In this document: positions 17,828 through 26,327 of the stretch, piece after piece
Numbering within the stretch: position 1 is the stretch's first letter
How the letters are laid out: each line of letters begins with the position of its first letter
Assembly: GCF_900101505.1 (NCBI RefSeq)
Contig: NZ_FMZI01000015.1
Span: 1-64,000 of the forward strand
DNA length: 64,000 nucleotides
Direction: 5' to 3'
From: Antarctobacter albus
GTDB taxonomy: Bacteria; Pseudomonadota; Alphaproteobacteria; Rhodobacterales; Rhodobacteraceae
Translations under genes and position numbers: made by a program
The notes under the pieces: generated by a model
The model's database searches: none
What the model saw: the letters and a program-made list of their open reading frames with translations, nothing else
Told to the model about the DNA's origin: nothing

Positions 17828-19510
17828 TTCGACATTGTCACGGGGCTGGATCGAAACCGTGCCCTGCTTGCGGATATGGTTTTCGACCACATCCCAGATC
17901 TGCGGCCCCTCGGTCCCCTCGTTGACCGAGGCCCAGCCCGCGACCACGTAGTTCTTGGCCGGGTCGATGGCCTCGCCGGTGCTGAGCAGCACCATGTCCG
18001 AGATCCGTTCGCCCTGCGGCTTGTTCACGTCACAGCGGTAGCCCATGCCCCCGATGCGGACCATGTCGCCGCCCTGCTGGTAGTAGGGATCGGGGTTGAA
18101 GATGTTGTCAGCCACGTCCTCGAGGATGACCTTGATGAACTCGCCGGTCATCTCGGACCGGTAAGCCTTGCCGTAGGTCATGCTGGTGACGTTCCAGATG
18201 TCCTCGCGGGTGATGTCATCGCCCGGGATCAGCGACGGCCCCCAGCGGACGCCAGGCGACATGGCGATGTCAGCCTCGCGCTCGCTCAGCAGGGCGTCGC
18301 AGATCAGGTCGTCCCAGGTGCCGTTGAAGTTGCCGCGGCGATAAAGCAGCGAGTCGGTCTGGCCGATCACCTCTTCGAGGTCCGCCTTGTAAGGCGCGCG
18401 CTGCTCTTCGATCAGGGTGGCCATCTGCGGGTCGGGCGCGATCACGTCCGAGAAGATCGGGATCAGCTTGTGGCGGAAGCCCATCATGCGGCCATCGCGC
18501 ACGTCGAGATCGACGCGGGAGACGAATTTGCCGTTGGAGCCGGAGGCGATCAGGATCGTCTCGCCCACCAGCACCGGTTCCGGCAGCGCGTCATGGGTAT
18601 GGCCGGTCAGGATCACGTCGATACCGGTGACCTTCGAGGCCATCTTCTTGTCGACGTCAAACCCGTTGTGGCTGAGGCAGACGACCAGTTCGGCCCCCTG
18701 CGCGCGCACCTCGTCGACCATTGCCTGCATGTTCTCGTCGCGGATACCGAAGGAGAATTCCGGGAACATCCAGCGCGGGTTGGCGATCGGCATGTAGGGG
18801 AAGGCCTGACCGATGACGGCAATCTTGACGCCGCCGCGTTCGAAGAACTGGTAGGGTTTGAACAGCTCCGAGGGCTCGTCCCACTCGGCGTCAAAGATGT
18901 TCTGACCCAATGCGGCAAAGGGCAGACCCTCGACCAGTTCGGTCACACGGTCGGTGCCCAGGGTGAATTCCCAGTGGAATGTCATCGCGTCGGGTTTCAG
19001 CCCGTTCATCACGTTGACCATGTCCTGCCCCTCGGAGTGGTAGCAGGTGTAAGAGCCGTGCCAGGTATCGCCGCCGTCCAGCAGCAGGGCATCGGGACGA
19101 TCCGCACGGATGGCGTTCACCACGGTGGCGACCCGGTCCATGCCGCCGACCTTGCCATAGGCCTGCGCCAAGGCGCTGAAATCGCCGGAGGACAGCGCGT
19201 AATGAGAGCGCGACCCGTCCTCGATGCCGTAGAGCTTGCGGAAATCCGAACCGGTGACATGCGGGACAGCGCCACGGTTGCCACCGACCCCGATGTTGAC
19301 CGAAGGCTCGCGGAAGTAGATCGGCATCAGCTGCGCATGGATGTCGGTGACGTGGATCAGGCTGACGTTGCCAAAGGTGTCGAATTGCAGAAGCTGGTCC
19401 TGCGTCAGGCTCTGCTGGGCGGCGAGCCGGGCCCAGTTGCCAAAACCGGAAGTCCCGAGCATCGCCGAGGCCGCCATACTCACCTGCAGGAAATCGCGTC
19501 TTGAGATCAT
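17813..19510 (-). CDS. soxB: Thiosulfohydrolase SoxB
   Basis: SoxB, 565 residues, is a dimanganese enzyme related to 5'-nucleotidases that hydrolyses the sulfone group off SoxY in the periplasm. It carries a Tat signal (MISRRDFLQVSMAASAMLG) and metal-site motifs HVTDIHAQL, LLDGGDTWHGS, CLSHNG and LTGHTHDA. The start at 19510 gives the normal Tat leader; the longer frame reads into the operator. It has a terminator on each side and an 18-bp palindrome 26 bases upstream, so it looks like its own transcription unit within the cluster. Confidence 0.96.
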   Translation of the reverse strand: MISRRDFLQVSMAASAMLGTSGFGNWARLAAQQSLTQDQLLQFDTFGNVSLIHVTDIHAQLMPIYFREPSVNIGVGGNRGAVPHVTGSDFRKLYGIEDGSRSHYALSSGDFSALAQAYGKVGGMDRVATVVNAIRADRPDALLLDGGDTWHGSYTCYHSEGQDMVNVMNGLKPDAMTFHWEFTLGTDRVTELVEGLPFAALGQNIFDAEWDEPSELFKPYQFFERGGVKIAVIGQAFPYMPIANPRWMFPEFSFGIRDENMQAMVDEVRAQGAELVVCLSHNGFDVDKKMASKVTGIDVILTGHTHDALPEPVLVGETILIASGSNGKFVSRVDLDVRDGRMMGFRHKLIPIFSDVIAPDPQMATLIEEQRAPYKADLEEVIGQTDSLLYRRGNFNGTWDDLICDALLSEREADIAMSPGVRWGPSLIPGDDITREDIWNVTSMTYGKAYRSEMTGEFIKVILEDVADNIFNPDPYYQQGGDMVRIGGMGYRCDVNKPQGERISDMVLLSTGEAIDPAKNYVVAGWASVNEGTEGPQIWDVVENHIRKQGTVSIQPRDNVEVVGA

Positions 19511-19535
19511 GGGGAGGGGTCTTTCTGTCTCATGA

Positions 19536-19556
19536 CACACATGCGCATGTGTGAAT
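19536..19556. promoter_or_regulatory. Candidate SoxR operator upstream of soxB
   Basis: A perfect 18-bp palindrome CACACATGCGCATGTGTG (19536-19553) overlaps the minus-strand 16-mer ATTCACACATGCGCAT (19541-19556), which matches the sites before soxC, soxX and soxS. It lies about 26 bases before the soxB start. Confidence 0.6.
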
Positions 19557-19561
19557 TTGTT

Positions 19562-19600
19562 AGAATGAAGAAACCCCGCGCCAGTCACCTGACGCGGGGT
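19562..19600 (-). terminator. soxA terminator
   Basis: On the minus strand, stem CCCCGCG/CGCGGGG with an inner CAG-GTGA-CTG helix is followed by TTTCTT. It lies just past the soxA stop and upstream of the soxB operator. Confidence 0.75.
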
Positions 19601-19607
19601 CGTTTAT

Positions 19608-20459
19608 TCAGTTACGGACGGAGGGGCCTTCGACCGACAGGCCGTTGCCACGCGACTTGACGTAAAGCTCAAGCGCGATGAATTCGTCCGAACCCGGGCT
19701 GAAGGTTTCTGCGCGGGTGTCCCGGATGCAGCCCTTGAAGCGGCTGTGAGCGCCGTTCAGTTTGGCATTCTTCAGACGGTATGTCGGGAAACCGTTGATC
19801 TGGCCCTGGCTGAGGTGGTCGGCACGGATGTAGTTGCCGTAGTTTTCCTCGTGGCAGGAGGCGCAGGCAAGCTCGAGCTGGCCGTAGCGCGTGTAGTAGA
19901 TTTCCTTGCCCTTTTCCCAGGCATCGGCAACCGGACCGTCGATGGCGACGTTCACCGGCATGCCGCGCGAATGCGAGGCGATCATCGCCTCCATCGAGAC
20001 GGCATCGGTGGCGTCATACTTCCAGGCGTCGGCGCCCATGCGGTTCACGCGGCAGTCGTTGACCTGCATCTGCACGGTGCGCAGCTCGCCGGCGTCCTCG
20101 TTCCACTTGGGATAGGTCGCAGCAACACCGGCCATGCTGTCGGCAGGGTCGGCGTGACAATCCGAACATGCCTTGCCTTCGGACCCCTCAGCCGTGTTCC
20201 AGATGTCCATCGCCTGGTCGACGAAGATCATACCCTGGTTCTCGAAGTCGTCGGCCTGAAGCTGCTGGGTTTCGTCCGAGCGAAAGTGCCAGCCCGAGAT
20301 GATCTCGTCCAGAACACCGTCCAGGTGGGCGGGCGCCGGAGCCTTGGTCGTCATCTCGATGTCGCCGTTGACGATCAGCGTGTCGTCGTCGGCACCGCCC
20401 GCGAAGGCCGCGGGCGCAAACAGCAGTGCGGCGACAGCCGTCATTGCCTTGAATTTCAT
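19608..20459 (-). CDS. soxA: Diheme cytochrome SoxA of the SoxAX complex
   Basis: SoxA, 283 residues, joins SoxX to form the enzyme that couples thiosulfate oxidatively to the SoxY cysteine. It has a signal peptide (1-20), two heme motifs C98SDCH102 and C199ASCH203, and the active-site Cys244 in RFKGCIRDTR, which is the heme ligand modified to a persulfide in the family. It is the diheme form, as in Paracoccus and Rhodovulum. Last gene of soxXYZA; a terminator follows. Confidence 0.96.
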   Translation of the reverse strand: MKFKAMTAVAALLFAPAAFAGGADDDTLIVNGDIEMTTKAPAPAHLDGVLDEIISGWHFRSDETQQLQADDFENQGMIFVDQAMDIWNTAEGSEGKACSDCHADPADSMAGVAATYPKWNEDAGELRTVQMQVNDCRVNRMGADAWKYDATDAVSMEAMIASHSRGMPVNVAIDGPVADAWEKGKEIYYTRYGQLELACASCHEENYGNYIRADHLSQGQINGFPTYRLKNAKLNGAHSRFKGCIRDTRAETFSPGSDEFIALELYVKSRGNGLSVEGPSVRN

Positions 20460-20522
20460 GTTGTTACCCTCCCGATTGGCGATCCTGCCCCGCGGTGTGC
20501 GGGGCAGGACTAGCTCTTCTGG

Positions 20523-20852
20523 TCAGCCGACTGCGACCGACTTGGTCTCTTCGTAGACGTCGCCGTCATCGTCGTACCAGGTGAACTTCAGATCGCCTGC
20601 TTCCGGGATGGTCGCATCGAATTCGAAGTACGGGTTGGTCGAGATCGCCGGGGCCAGCACGACGTCAATGACGTTCTCGCCATTGAAGTCGCAGGTGAAG
20701 CGATTGATGATCGAGCGCGGGATTACGTTGCCCGAGCTGTCCTTGCGCTGACCCGATTCCATCTTGTGGGAAATCAGGGTCTTGATGGTCACGACCTCAC
20801 CGGCGGATGCCTTCTTGGGGGCCTTGACGCGGGGTTTGACACCAGATGCCAT
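20523..20852 (-). CDS. soxZ: Sulfur carrier complex subunit SoxZ
   Basis: SoxZ, 109 residues, is the immunoglobulin-like partner of SoxY. It has no signal peptide of its own and is exported with SoxY by the Tat route. Typical sequences are VKAPKKASAGEVVTIKTLISHKMESGQR and YFEFDATIPEAGDLKFTWYDDDG. Residues line up with the family over the full length. It follows soxY by 31 bases. Confidence 0.96.
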   Translation of the reverse strand: MASGVKPRVKAPKKASAGEVVTIKTLISHKMESGQRKDSSGNVIPRSIINRFTCDFNGENVIDVVLAPAISTNPYFEFDATIPEAGDLKFTWYDDDGDVYEETKSVAVG

Positions 20853-20883
20853 TTCTCAGAACTCCTCTAGGTTAGCCGCAGGA

Positions 20884-21321
20884 TCAGCCGCCGCAGCCGC
20901 CGATGGTGACCTTCACGGTCTTCATCGCGGTCTGGTAGCTGCCGTCCGCCATCTTGGCGATGGCCTGCACGTCCTGGGTGCCGGCAAGGCGGATACGGGT
21001 GGATGCGGCCTGCGACCCGGCGAGCGGGCCGAAGCGGAAGGTGGCCACGCCCGGGGTCGGGTTGCCCAGCGCATATACGCGTACCTCGACGGCGCCGGGG
21101 GCGTCGACAGAGATCGGAACGGTGTTGCCGTTCTCGGCGATTTCCGGCGCGGTCAGCGTCAGGTCACCGGCGGCGGCATCGGCACCGGCCAGGAAATCGT
21201 CGGGGGCGCCGACGAGTTCGGCATTCGGGTCGGCCTGTGCAAATGCGCTCAGCGGAAGCAGGGCCATCGCGGTGGCACCGGCGCCGAGCGCCAGCGTGTC
21301 ACGTCTCGTGAAGTCCATCAT
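20884..21321 (-). CDS. soxY: Sulfur covalently-binding protein SoxY
   Basis: SoxY, 145 residues, is the periplasmic carrier on whose C-terminal Cys all thiosulfate intermediates are built. It has a Tat signal (FTRRDTLALGAGATAMALLPLSAFA), a beta-sandwich body and the flexible C-terminal arm GGCGG (Cys143). MMD at 21321 or MD at 21318 could each be the start. It lies between soxX and soxZ. Confidence 0.96.
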   Translation of the reverse strand: MMDFTRRDTLALGAGATAMALLPLSAFAQADPNAELVGAPDDFLAGADAAAGDLTLTAPEIAENGNTVPISVDAPGAVEVRVYALGNPTPGVATFRFGPLAGSQAASTRIRLAGTQDVQAIAKMADGSYQTAMKTVKVTIGGCGG

Positions 21322-21343
21322 GTTTCTCCTCAGATAAACCCGG

Positions 21344-21820
21344 TCACTCTTCTTTGAGAGTCAGAAGGAAGGCGACCAAATCTTCGACGTCCTGCGCCGA
21401 CAGGATCGGCGGCAGATCGCCCTCGGGGGCCTTGCCGGTGTATCCGTCACCCGGACGGATGAAACCGGAAGTCTTGTAGAATGCGGGCATAACGGTGCCC
21501 TCGAAAGTGTGCTTGGCGTTGGCCACGATGCCGCGCAGTTCCTCTGCGGTACGGGCCTCGCCGGTCCAGGTCAGCTCGGGGCCGACTTCGCCCTGGAAGG
21601 GCACATCGGGAAGCTGGGCCACGGCGTGACAGGACACGCAGTTGCCCTTGGACTTGGTCGAAAACACCACAAGACCGTTGTCCGCATCGCCCGGCACACC
21701 TGTCAGGGATGCGTTCACTTCGCCGTATTCGCCGTACACAACGTCATCGGGGGCGACGGTTTCCGCAAATGCGGCACCGGCCACCAGGGCCACCGCTGCG
21801 GTGATTGCTGTAAGCCTCAT
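21344..21820 (-). CDS. soxX: Monoheme cytochrome SoxX
   Basis: SoxX, 158 residues, is the small heme subunit of SoxAX. It has a signal peptide (MRLTAITAAVALVAGAAFA) and one heme motif C61VSCH65; the distal Met is probably in VMPAFYKTSGF. It is the first gene of soxXYZA, with a good purine-rich ribosome site (GGGAGGG) before the ATG and a candidate operator 100 bases upstream. Confidence 0.95.
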   Translation of the reverse strand: MRLTAITAAVALVAGAAFAETVAPDDVVYGEYGEVNASLTGVPGDADNGLVVFSTKSKGNCVSCHAVAQLPDVPFQGEVGPELTWTGEARTAEELRGIVANAKHTFEGTVMPAFYKTSGFIRPGDGYTGKAPEGDLPPILSAQDVEDLVAFLLTLKEE

Positions 21821-22228
21821 GTTCCCTCCCTAGGCTTGCGACCCGACATTGAGATCGGACCTTCGCTCATCGCTATTAGCGTATACCGTAGGCCACAGGG
21901 TTGCACGAACGCAACAACAAATTCACGGATATGAATTATTGCTCCGTTTGGTCGCATGCCGCATTGGCCGCCAAAGCTGGATCACCTGGCCTCTGGCCAA
22001 GGGGGAGCTGATTTTTACCTTTATTTGTCAGAAAGTTGCGCAAGTCCGCGCCCACCCAGCCCGGCATCTTCGCCAACGCTTTCCCAGCGCCTTTGAGTCA
22101 TGGCGAGGCGCAATCCTGGGTTGCACCCCGCCTTTCTTCGCCCGTTTTCGAGGCAGTCGGTGTGGGTCACGCTCAGACCCACCCCGGAACGGTCAATTGC
22201 GACCATCGTCGAATCGATCCCGACAGTT
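21821..22228. other. Non-coding region between soxW and soxX
   Basis: These 408 bases lie between the soxW stop and the soxX start, both on the minus strand. They hold the candidate operator at 21921-21936 and an AT-richer promoter-like stretch around 21880-21960. Past soxW is a 7-bp hairpin GTGGGTC/GACCCAC (22162-22182) without a T-run. No convincing gene was seen on either strand. Confidence 0.6.
21921..21936. promoter_or_regulatory. Candidate SoxR operator upstream of soxX
   Basis: ATTCACGGATATGAAT is an inverted repeat ATTCA-N6-TGAAT, 100 bases before soxX. It is one of four matching sites in the sox cluster. Confidence 0.6.
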
Positions 22229-22813
22229 TCAGTCGAACTTGCCGTTGTCGCGCTCCTGGATGCGGCGCGCATGGTAGCGCTGGAAATCCTCGCCGGTCTC
22301 GTCCTGGATCTCGTAACGTTTCTCGGCCACCCAGGTGAACATGTCCAGCGACGTGCCCTTGGAGAAGGCACCCGGCATCACCGCGACCTGCGCGTCCATC
22401 GCGGTCATACCCTCGGGCACGTCCTCGGGCAGGAAAACGATGGTCGGGGTGAACAACACGCGCCACTTGCGGGCCATTTCCCGTTCTTGCAGCACCTCGC
22501 CGTCGAAATCCGTCACCTCGGTGCTGCCATGCAGGTTCAGCTGCACGACAAAGTAGTTCTCGGCGATAAACTCCGAAACCTCGGGGTCGGTGAAGACCTC
22601 CTCGTGCATCTTCTTGCAGTAGATGCAGCCACGCTGCTCGAAGAAGAGGACAAGCCGTTTGCCCTCTGCGTTTGCCTCGTCAAGATCCTCGCGCAGGTCC
22701 TTGAAAGTGTCGCGCATCCAGGGGTTCTTGTAGAGGCCGTCATCGCCCATCTGTTGCGCCGCCACCGGCAGCGCCATGAGCACGGCCAGGGCCGCGCCGA
22801 TCCAGGTCTTCAT
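22229..22813 (-). CDS. soxW: Periplasmic thioredoxin SoxW
   Basis: SoxW, 194 residues, is a secreted thioredoxin-fold protein (signal peptide MKTWIGAALAVLMALPVAA) with active site C63IYC66 in FFEQRGCIYCKKMHEEVF and cis-Pro in RVLFTPTIVFLP. It receives reductant from SoxV and keeps Sox proteins, probably the SoxY cysteine, reduced. It follows soxV by 67 bases. The extended loop after the active site (GSTEVTDFDGEVL) is typical of the SoxW/DsbD-gamma-like group. Confidence 0.92.
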   Translation of the reverse strand: MKTWIGAALAVLMALPVAAQQMGDDGLYKNPWMRDTFKDLREDLDEANAEGKRLVLFFEQRGCIYCKKMHEEVFTDPEVSEFIAENYFVVQLNLHGSTEVTDFDGEVLQEREMARKWRVLFTPTIVFLPEDVPEGMTAMDAQVAVMPGAFSKGTSLDMFTWVAEKRYEIQDETGEDFQRYHARRIQERDNGKFD

Positions 22814-22880
22814 CGCTTGTCTCCTCTCACTTTGCGCGGCCGGACCCTGACGGTCCCGCGACCGCGTACCAGAAATGCCG

Positions 22881-23618
22881 TCAGCTCAGCGATGTCCACG
22901 CCGGGAAGGTCTCGATCATCCACTGGGCGATGACGTTCACCGTATCCGTCGCGATGAGAATCGCAAACAGGATGAGCATCCCGCCCATCAGTTTCTCGAC
23001 ATATTGCAGCTTGTCCCGATGGCGTGCCGTCCACTTCAGGAACGGCCCCGAAAACAGCGCCGCGATGATGAAAGGGGCCGTCATGCCGATGCCATAGACC
23101 AGCAACAAAAGACCGCCGCGCCCGATGTCGCCCATTCCCGATGCGATCATCAGGATCGAGGCCAGCGCCGGCCCCACGCAGGGCGTCCAGCCAAAGCCAA
23201 AGGCCAACCCCATCGCGTAGGCGCCAAAGATCGTGGTCGGCTCGGCGCTGCTTTCGATCTTGGCCTCGCGGTACAACAGGCCAATGCGGATCACACCCAG
23301 GAAATGCAGCCCGAACAGGAACAGGACCGCGACCGCCACCCATTTCAGGTAGTCCATGTAGTCGGCAAAGGCCTGCCCCACTGCCGTCGCCCCCATCCCG
23401 AGCAGGACAAAGATCGTCGTCACGCCGGCGGCAAAGAAGACAGACGACAGGATCAGCCGCCGCTGCGCGCCGGGCGTGATTCCCGCGTCGTCGCGCAGCT
23501 CGGACATGGAAATCCCCGCCATGTAGCACAGGTAAAAGGGCACCATCGGCAGGATACAGGGTGTGAAGAAGCTTAACAGACCGGCAAATGCTGCGCCCGC
23601 GAATGAAATGTCGAGCAC
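22881..23618 (-). CDS. soxV: CcdA-type thiol transporter SoxV
   Basis: SoxV, 245 residues, has six predicted membrane helices and carries electrons from cytoplasmic thioredoxin to periplasmic SoxW. The redox pair is Cys21 (LLSFFTPCILPMVPF) and Cys147 (GFGWTPCVGPALAS), in the typical CcdA positions at helices 1 and 4. It is the first minus-strand gene of the locus, divergent from soxS with 74 bases between, where a candidate SoxR site lies. Confidence 0.93.
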   Translation of the reverse strand: MLDISFAGAAFAGLLSFFTPCILPMVPFYLCYMAGISMSELRDDAGITPGAQRRLILSSVFFAAGVTTIFVLLGMGATAVGQAFADYMDYLKWVAVAVLFLFGLHFLGVIRIGLLYREAKIESSAEPTTIFGAYAMGLAFGFGWTPCVGPALASILMIASGMGDIGRGGLLLLVYGIGMTAPFIIAALFSGPFLKWTARHRDKLQYVEKLMGGMLILFAILIATDTVNVIAQWMIETFPAWTSLS

Positions 23619-23640
23619 TGGTGGCGCCTTTCCTTGATCA

Positions 23641-23656
23641 ATTCACATATTCAGAT
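23641..23656. promoter_or_regulatory. Candidate SoxR operator between soxV and soxS
   Basis: ATTCACATATTCAGAT lies in the 74-base divergent gap. It shares ATTCAC..A and the final AT with the other three sites, but its second half-site is weaker. Confidence 0.5.
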
Positions 23657-23692
23657 TAAGTTGTCCGTCAGGCCTGCGTCAATCGGTGCAAC

Positions 23693-24076
23693 ATGCGATC
23701 TTTCATATTTCTTCTGGTCACCTGCTTCGGGGTGACCCTGTCCACCTTCCCAGCCCTGGCAAGCGAGTATCGCCTTGTCATGGTGGAACAGCCCGGCTGC
23801 GCCTATTGCGCGGCCTGGAACGACCAGATCGCGCCGGCCTACCCCAACACGGATGAAGGCAAATTCGCCCCGCTGGTGCGCGCCGACCTGCACATGGGCC
23901 CGCCCGAGGGCATCTCTTATGCGCGCCGTGTGAACTTCACGCCGACCTTCATCCTTGTTAAAGGCGACGCCGAGATCGCCCGGATGGAAGGTTACGTGGG
24001 CGAGGATTTCTTCTGGCCGATCTTCGCCAAGCTTCTTGGCGAGCACACGGGTTTCGAGACAGCCGGCAAGGATTGA
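23693..24076 (+). CDS. soxS: Periplasmic thioredoxin-like SoxS
   Basis: SoxS, 127 residues, is a small secreted thioredoxin-fold protein with a signal peptide (residues 1-23) and active site C36AYC39 in VEQPGCAYCAAWND. In Paracoccus SoxS keeps SoxYZ in its active reduced state. It heads the plus-strand soxS-soxR-soxT group and its stop lies 14 bases before the soxR start. Confidence 0.92.
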   Translation: MRSFIFLLVTCFGVTLSTFPALASEYRLVMVEQPGCAYCAAWNDQIAPAYPNTDEGKFAPLVRADLHMGPPEGISYARRVNFTPTFILVKGDAEIARMEGYVGEDFFWPIFAKLLGEHTGFETAGKD

Positions 24077-24090
24077 GGTGGAGCGGACGC

Positions 24091-24435
24091 ATGGCACTTC
24101 CGGTACTGCATGACGATCTGACGGACGACGAGCTTGACGCCATCGTGGACAAGGCAACCGCCGCCTCGTCCTTTCTGAAGGCGATCAGCCACGAAGGGCG
24201 CCTGATGATCCTGTGCCATCTGGTCACGGGTGAGAAATCCGTCACCGAGCTGGAAGAACTGCTCTCCGCACGCCAGGCCGCCGTCAGCCAGCAGTTGTCG
24301 CGCCTGCGGCTGGAAGGGCTGGTGGTGCCGCGCCGGGACGGCAAGGCGATCTACTACCGCCTGGCGGACGACAGGCCCCGAAAGATGCTGGAATGCGTCT
24401 ACGACCTGTTCTGCCGCGACGACGACGAGGCCTGA
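24091..24435 (+). CDS. soxR: ArsR-family repressor SoxR
   Basis: SoxR, 114 residues, is a winged-helix repressor of the sox genes. The recognition helix region is SARQAAVSQQLSRLRLEGLV and the wing is VPRRDGKAIYYRL. Cys42 (LMILCHLV) and Cys108 (YDLFCRD) match the cysteine pair that forms a polysulfide bridge in the persulfide sensors BigR and SqrR; Cys102 is extra. The ATG at 24091 is chosen because GGTGGAG lies 8 bases upstream. A start at 24073 would overlap soxS. It probably acts on the four operator-like sites in the cluster. Confidence 0.92.
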   Translation: MALPVLHDDLTDDELDAIVDKATAASSFLKAISHEGRLMILCHLVTGEKSVTELEELLSARQAAVSQQLSRLRLEGLVVPRRDGKAIYYRLADDRPRKMLECVYDLFCRDDDEA

Positions 24436-24535
24436 CGCCCGCGCGGCCAACGCATCGCGAGGACGCTTGCGCGGTTTCGGGGACACTTGCATAGTATGCG
24501 GGCCAGGTTTGGCGGGTCAAGAGGAGGGCCCGTGA

Positions 24536-25594
24536 ATGATGGATTATCTGACCGAGTATCACCTGGTCGCCTTGGTGGGGCTGGCCACGGGTGTGCCCTT
24601 GGGGCTTGCTGCACGGCTTGGCCGCTTCTGCACCCTGGGGGCAATCGAGGACGCGCTTTATGGCGGGTCCACCGTACGGCTTCGGATGTGGGGCATGGCG
24701 ATCGGGCTGGCGGTGCTGGGCAGCTTTGCCCTCATGGCGTCTGGTCTCCTGGCCGATACCGCGACCTACTACCTGTCGATCCGCTGGATGCCGCTGGCCT
24801 CGATCCTGGGCGGACTCGTCTTCGGCTACGGGATGGCCCTGTCGGGGATGTGCGGCTACGGCGCGATTGCCCGGCTGGGCGGCGGTGACCTGCGCAGTTT
24901 CGTGATCGTGCTGGTCATGGGCGTGGCAACCTTTGTCGTGCTCTCCGGCCCTCTGGCGCCCCTGCGCGCGCTGGCTTTCCCGCAAGAGCCCGTCACGACC
25001 GAGGTGCCGCCGGGCATCGCGCACCAACTGGCCGCGCTGAGCGGTGTCTCGGTCAACCTGATCGGCATGGGGATCGGTGCATTGATCCTGATCGGCTCCG
25101 CGGCATCGCGCGCGGTCTGGGAAAAGCCGTCAAAGGTGGCCTGGGCGGCGGCCGTGGGCCTCGCCGTGGTGGGCGCATGGGCGGGCACATCCTGGGTGGC
25201 CCGCACCGGGTTCGAGGCGCTGCCGGTGGTGTCCCATAGCTTTGCCGCCCCGCTGGGCGACACGATCCTGTGGTGGATGACCGGATCTGCCCGCCCCCTG
25301 AGCTTTGCGGTAGGCTCCGTGGCGGGCGTCTGGGCCGGGGCCTTCATCGGCTCGCTCTTCAAGGGACACTTCCGCTGGGAGGCCTGCGAGGACCCCAGGG
25401 AACTGCGCCGCCAGATCATCGGCGCGGCCCTCATGGGCGGCGGCGCGGTCATCGCCCTGGGCTGCTCCATCGGCCAGGGGCTCAGCGCCTTTTCCGTGCT
25501 GGCCATCTCGGCGCCCGTGACCTTTGCCGCGATCTTTGCCGGGGCGGCGCTGGGTCTGCGGCAACTGATCGTGGGGTTCCAGCCGGCGGAGTGA
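24536..25594 (+). CDS. soxT: SoxT/YeeE-type sulfur compound transporter
   Basis: This 352-residue membrane protein of the YeeE/YedE family is the TsuA/SoxT type that imports thiosulfate or related sulfur anions. It has about nine helices and the conserved Cys motifs GRFCTLGAIEDAL, GMALSGMCGYGAIARLG and ALGCSIGQGLSAFS, which line the substrate path in the thiosulfate channel. GAGGAGG stands before the tandem ATG ATG. The location after soxS-soxR fits supply of a sulfur effector to SoxR or import for oxidation. Confidence 0.88.
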   Translation: MMDYLTEYHLVALVGLATGVPLGLAARLGRFCTLGAIEDALYGGSTVRLRMWGMAIGLAVLGSFALMASGLLADTATYYLSIRWMPLASILGGLVFGYGMALSGMCGYGAIARLGGGDLRSFVIVLVMGVATFVVLSGPLAPLRALAFPQEPVTTEVPPGIAHQLAALSGVSVNLIGMGIGALILIGSAASRAVWEKPSKVAWAAAVGLAVVGAWAGTSWVARTGFEALPVVSHSFAAPLGDTILWWMTGSARPLSFAVGSVAGVWAGAFIGSLFKGHFRWEACEDPRELRRQIIGAALMGGGAVIALGCSIGQGLSAFSVLAISAPVTFAAIFAGAALGLRQLIVGFQPAE

Positions 25595-25651
25595 TCCGGC
25601 GTCTGGAGTCCCGTATCGCTCATTGCCGGTCAGAGGCGGTTCAGAACGCGC

Positions 25652-26239
25652 TCAACCCCATTCCTGCAGGCGCGCAACATAGCGCGCCAGCGTGTCGATC
25701 TCGAGGTTGATGCGGTCACCCACCTTGATCCCGCCCCAGGTCGTCACCTCCTTGGTGTGCGGGATGAAATTGATGCCGAAATCGCGACCGTCGACTTCGT
25801 TCACCGTGAGGGACGTGCCGTTCAGCGCAACCGAGCCTTTGGGCGCGATGAATTTCGCCAGTGCCTCGGGCGCGCGAAAGGTCACGCGGGTGCTGTCACC
25901 CTCGTCCACCATGGCCACGACCTCGGCGACACCATCGACATGGCCGGACACGATGTGCCCGCCCAGTTCGTCGCCCACCTTGAGCGCGCGTTCCAGATTG
26001 ATCCGCATGCCCTCGGCCCAGTCTCCGATATTGGTCTTGGAGACGCTCTCGGCCGAGATGTCGACGTCGAACCAATCGTCGCCCAGGCCCACGACGGTCA
26101 GGCAGACACCATTGCAGGCGATAGAAGCCCCCATGTCGATACCAGCGGTGTCATAGGATGTGCCGATGCGCGCACGCAGGTCGCCGCGGTGCTCCAGCGT
26201 CCGAACAGTGCCCATGTCTGTGACGATGCCTGTGAACAT
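25652..26239 (-). CDS. ribE: Riboflavin synthase
   Basis: RibE, 195 residues, dismutates two lumazines to riboflavin. It is a two-fold repeat of the lumazine-binding domain, starting MFTGIVTDMGTVRTLEHRGDLR, with the ACNGVCLTVV and LNGTSLTVNEV pairs and GHIVSGHVDGVAEV. The start at 26239 gives the invariant MFTGIV N-terminus. It is divergent from kpsS. There is no FMN riboswitch in the 88-base gap. The remaining rib genes lie 5 kb away (ribD) or outside the window. Confidence 0.96.
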   Translation of the reverse strand: MFTGIVTDMGTVRTLEHRGDLRARIGTSYDTAGIDMGASIACNGVCLTVVGLGDDWFDVDISAESVSKTNIGDWAEGMRINLERALKVGDELGGHIVSGHVDGVAEVVAMVDEGDSTRVTFRAPEALAKFIAPKGSVALNGTSLTVNEVDGRDFGINFIPHTKEVTTWGGIKVGDRINLEIDTLARYVARLQEWG

Positions 26240-26327
26240 GCCTTGCCCTTTCCCGGCCTTCAAAGCCTTATTTTCGTCGAACTCGCGCGGTAGAACTTTG
26301 TTCAGCAACCGGACATATAGCGGCATC

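Noticed and set aside
22021-22371. 116-residue minus-strand frame before soxX
   Set aside because: It overlaps the soxW end in another frame and has an Arg/Ser/Pro-rich, non-coding composition. No ribosome site.
26160-26327. Upstream extension of kpsS overlapping ribE
   Set aside because: It would run antisense into the ribE start. KpsS-like sequence starts only at 26328.
26240-26327. Possible FMN riboswitch before ribE
   Set aside because: The gap is 88 bases and shared with a divergent gene. No RFN element conserved sequences were seen.
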